Made by a program: the position numbers and the translations under genes. The notes under the pieces are model-generated. The model ran no database searches. It was not told where the DNA came from and was given only the letters and a program-made list of their open reading frames with translations. From a virus, in the IMG/VR virus record IMGVR_UViG_3300032006_000033, positions 1 to 36,469 of that record: a DNA stretch of 36,469 nt; one strand, 5' to 3'. Positions 36,102 through 36,469 of the stretch are shown here, in pieces (position 1 is the stretch's first letter; each line of letters starts with the position of its first letter).

Positions 36102-36252
36102 AAAGAAAAGCGAAATGACGCCCGAAAAAGCAGGGCAATATTGGTACAACCGTGGTTTCCGGGACAAAGAACTGCAACGTCGCGTAGCAGAAACTTTGGC
36201 CAAGGAAGAACTGGTGGACAACAATGCCGAAGTCTGCAAAGTCTGCGACTAG
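36091..36252 (+). CDS. Small protein with C-terminal CxxC (53 aa)
   Basis: MSSEKKSEMTPEKAGQYWYN, then RGFRDKELQRRVAETLAKEE and LVDNNAEVCKVCD. It overlaps the preceding gene by 11 bp, with AAAGGAGAGAGAAGT as binding site. The tail CKVCD may bind metal. Helical; no known domain. Confidence 0.65.
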   Translation: MSSEKKSEMTPEKAGQYWYNRGFRDKELQRRVAETLAKEELVDNNAEVCKVCD

Positions 36253-36253
36253 A

Positions 36254-36469
36254 ATGCCTAAGAACTATATTCTGAGTCAGACAAAGGATAAAACCTATAT
36301 CCATGTCAATCAGCACAATATAAGGAAAAACAAGCGTCAGGGGACCGCGGACCCGGTTATTACCATAAAACAGGGGACCAAGAACACTTATTGTAACGAG
36401 GTAAAGATACTCGGAGAAAGCCGCCTGGTTTACAGTGGAGAGGACGAAAGACCTCTTCTTCCCTGCGGC
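36254..36469 (+). CDS. Conserved phage protein, cut by window end
   Basis: The first 72 residues of an open frame, MPKNYILSQTKDKTYIHVNQ, then HNIRKNKRQGT and PVITIKQGTKNTYCNEVKIL. The N-terminus followed by VNQHNIRKN and the QGTKNTY segment recall a hypothetical family of marine phages. It starts one base after the preceding stop. No stop before the window ends. Confidence 0.7.
   Translation, partial: MPKNYILSQTKDKTYIHVNQHNIRKNKRQGTADPVITIKQGTKNTYCNEVKILGESRLVYSGEDERPLLPCG

Overview
The window looks like part of a lytic-type tailed phage (Caudoviricetes), probably a marine podovirus-like phage of a Gram-negative bacterium. Evidence: giant ejection-type virion proteins, a P22 gp10-like tail protein, a small terminase, a family A DNA polymerase without a 5' nuclease domain, an AEP-type primase, SF1 and SF2 helicases, PD-(D/E)XK, VRR-NUC and HNH nucleases, a lipoprotein, many tiny overlapping genes and sigma70-like promoters. 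I saw no integrase, lysin, large terminase, portal, capsid or tRNA gene, so part of the genome lies outside the window. The marine assignment is an inference from the gene style.

Layout. 5-13892 (+): tightly coupled virion genes ending in a 1842-aa putative ejection protein. 13819-22383 (-): replication block read leftward. From its promoter the order is small genes, SSB-like protein, AEP primase, UvrD-like helicase and DNA polymerase, followed by a second promoter with a ribbon-helix-helix (RHH) protein, a small basic protein, a peroxiredoxin and a PD-(D/E)XK exonuclease. 22384-22526: divergent promoter region with two nested palindromes. 22527-25628 (+): SNF2-like helicase, two RHH-type proteins, a possible structured RNA, small genes and a DUF3310 protein. 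25679-26395 (-): zinc metallopeptidase. 26396-26992: the longest gene-free stretch, with a hairpin, ACTGAG iterons and the terS promoter. 26993-27675 (+): small terminase and a small partner. 27672-30411 (-): twelve tiny genes joined by 1, 4 or, most often, exactly 8 bp overlaps. 30512-35193 (+): a VRR-NUC nuclease followed by seven small transcription units. 35468-36469 (+): HNH nuclease and small genes, the last cut by the window end.

The most unusual part is 30949-35239. Nearly every unit there has its own promoter with an ATGGGA (once TCCCATA, once inverted TATCCCATA) motif inside the -35/-10 spacer, a related leader (CAATTAACAATT plus AGGAG), one or two small ORFs and, in all but one unit, a GC-rich hairpin terminator with a T tract. 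Several intervals after a terminator hold copies of a degenerate 20-bp repeat (about CTTGTCGCCTTTGCATGATA). One unit lacks a normal terminator and instead carries a C/G-clamped hairpin whose 25-nt loop is the reverse complement of the shared leader and Shine-Dalgarno sequence. This could be a phage antisense RNA acting on the other leaders. The same TGGGA motif sits at an equivalent place in a leftward promoter for the metallopeptidase. I propose a co-regulated set of small accessory genes controlled by a DNA-binding protein at the spacer motif and possibly by an antisense leader RNA. The architecture is directly visible; the regulation is inference.
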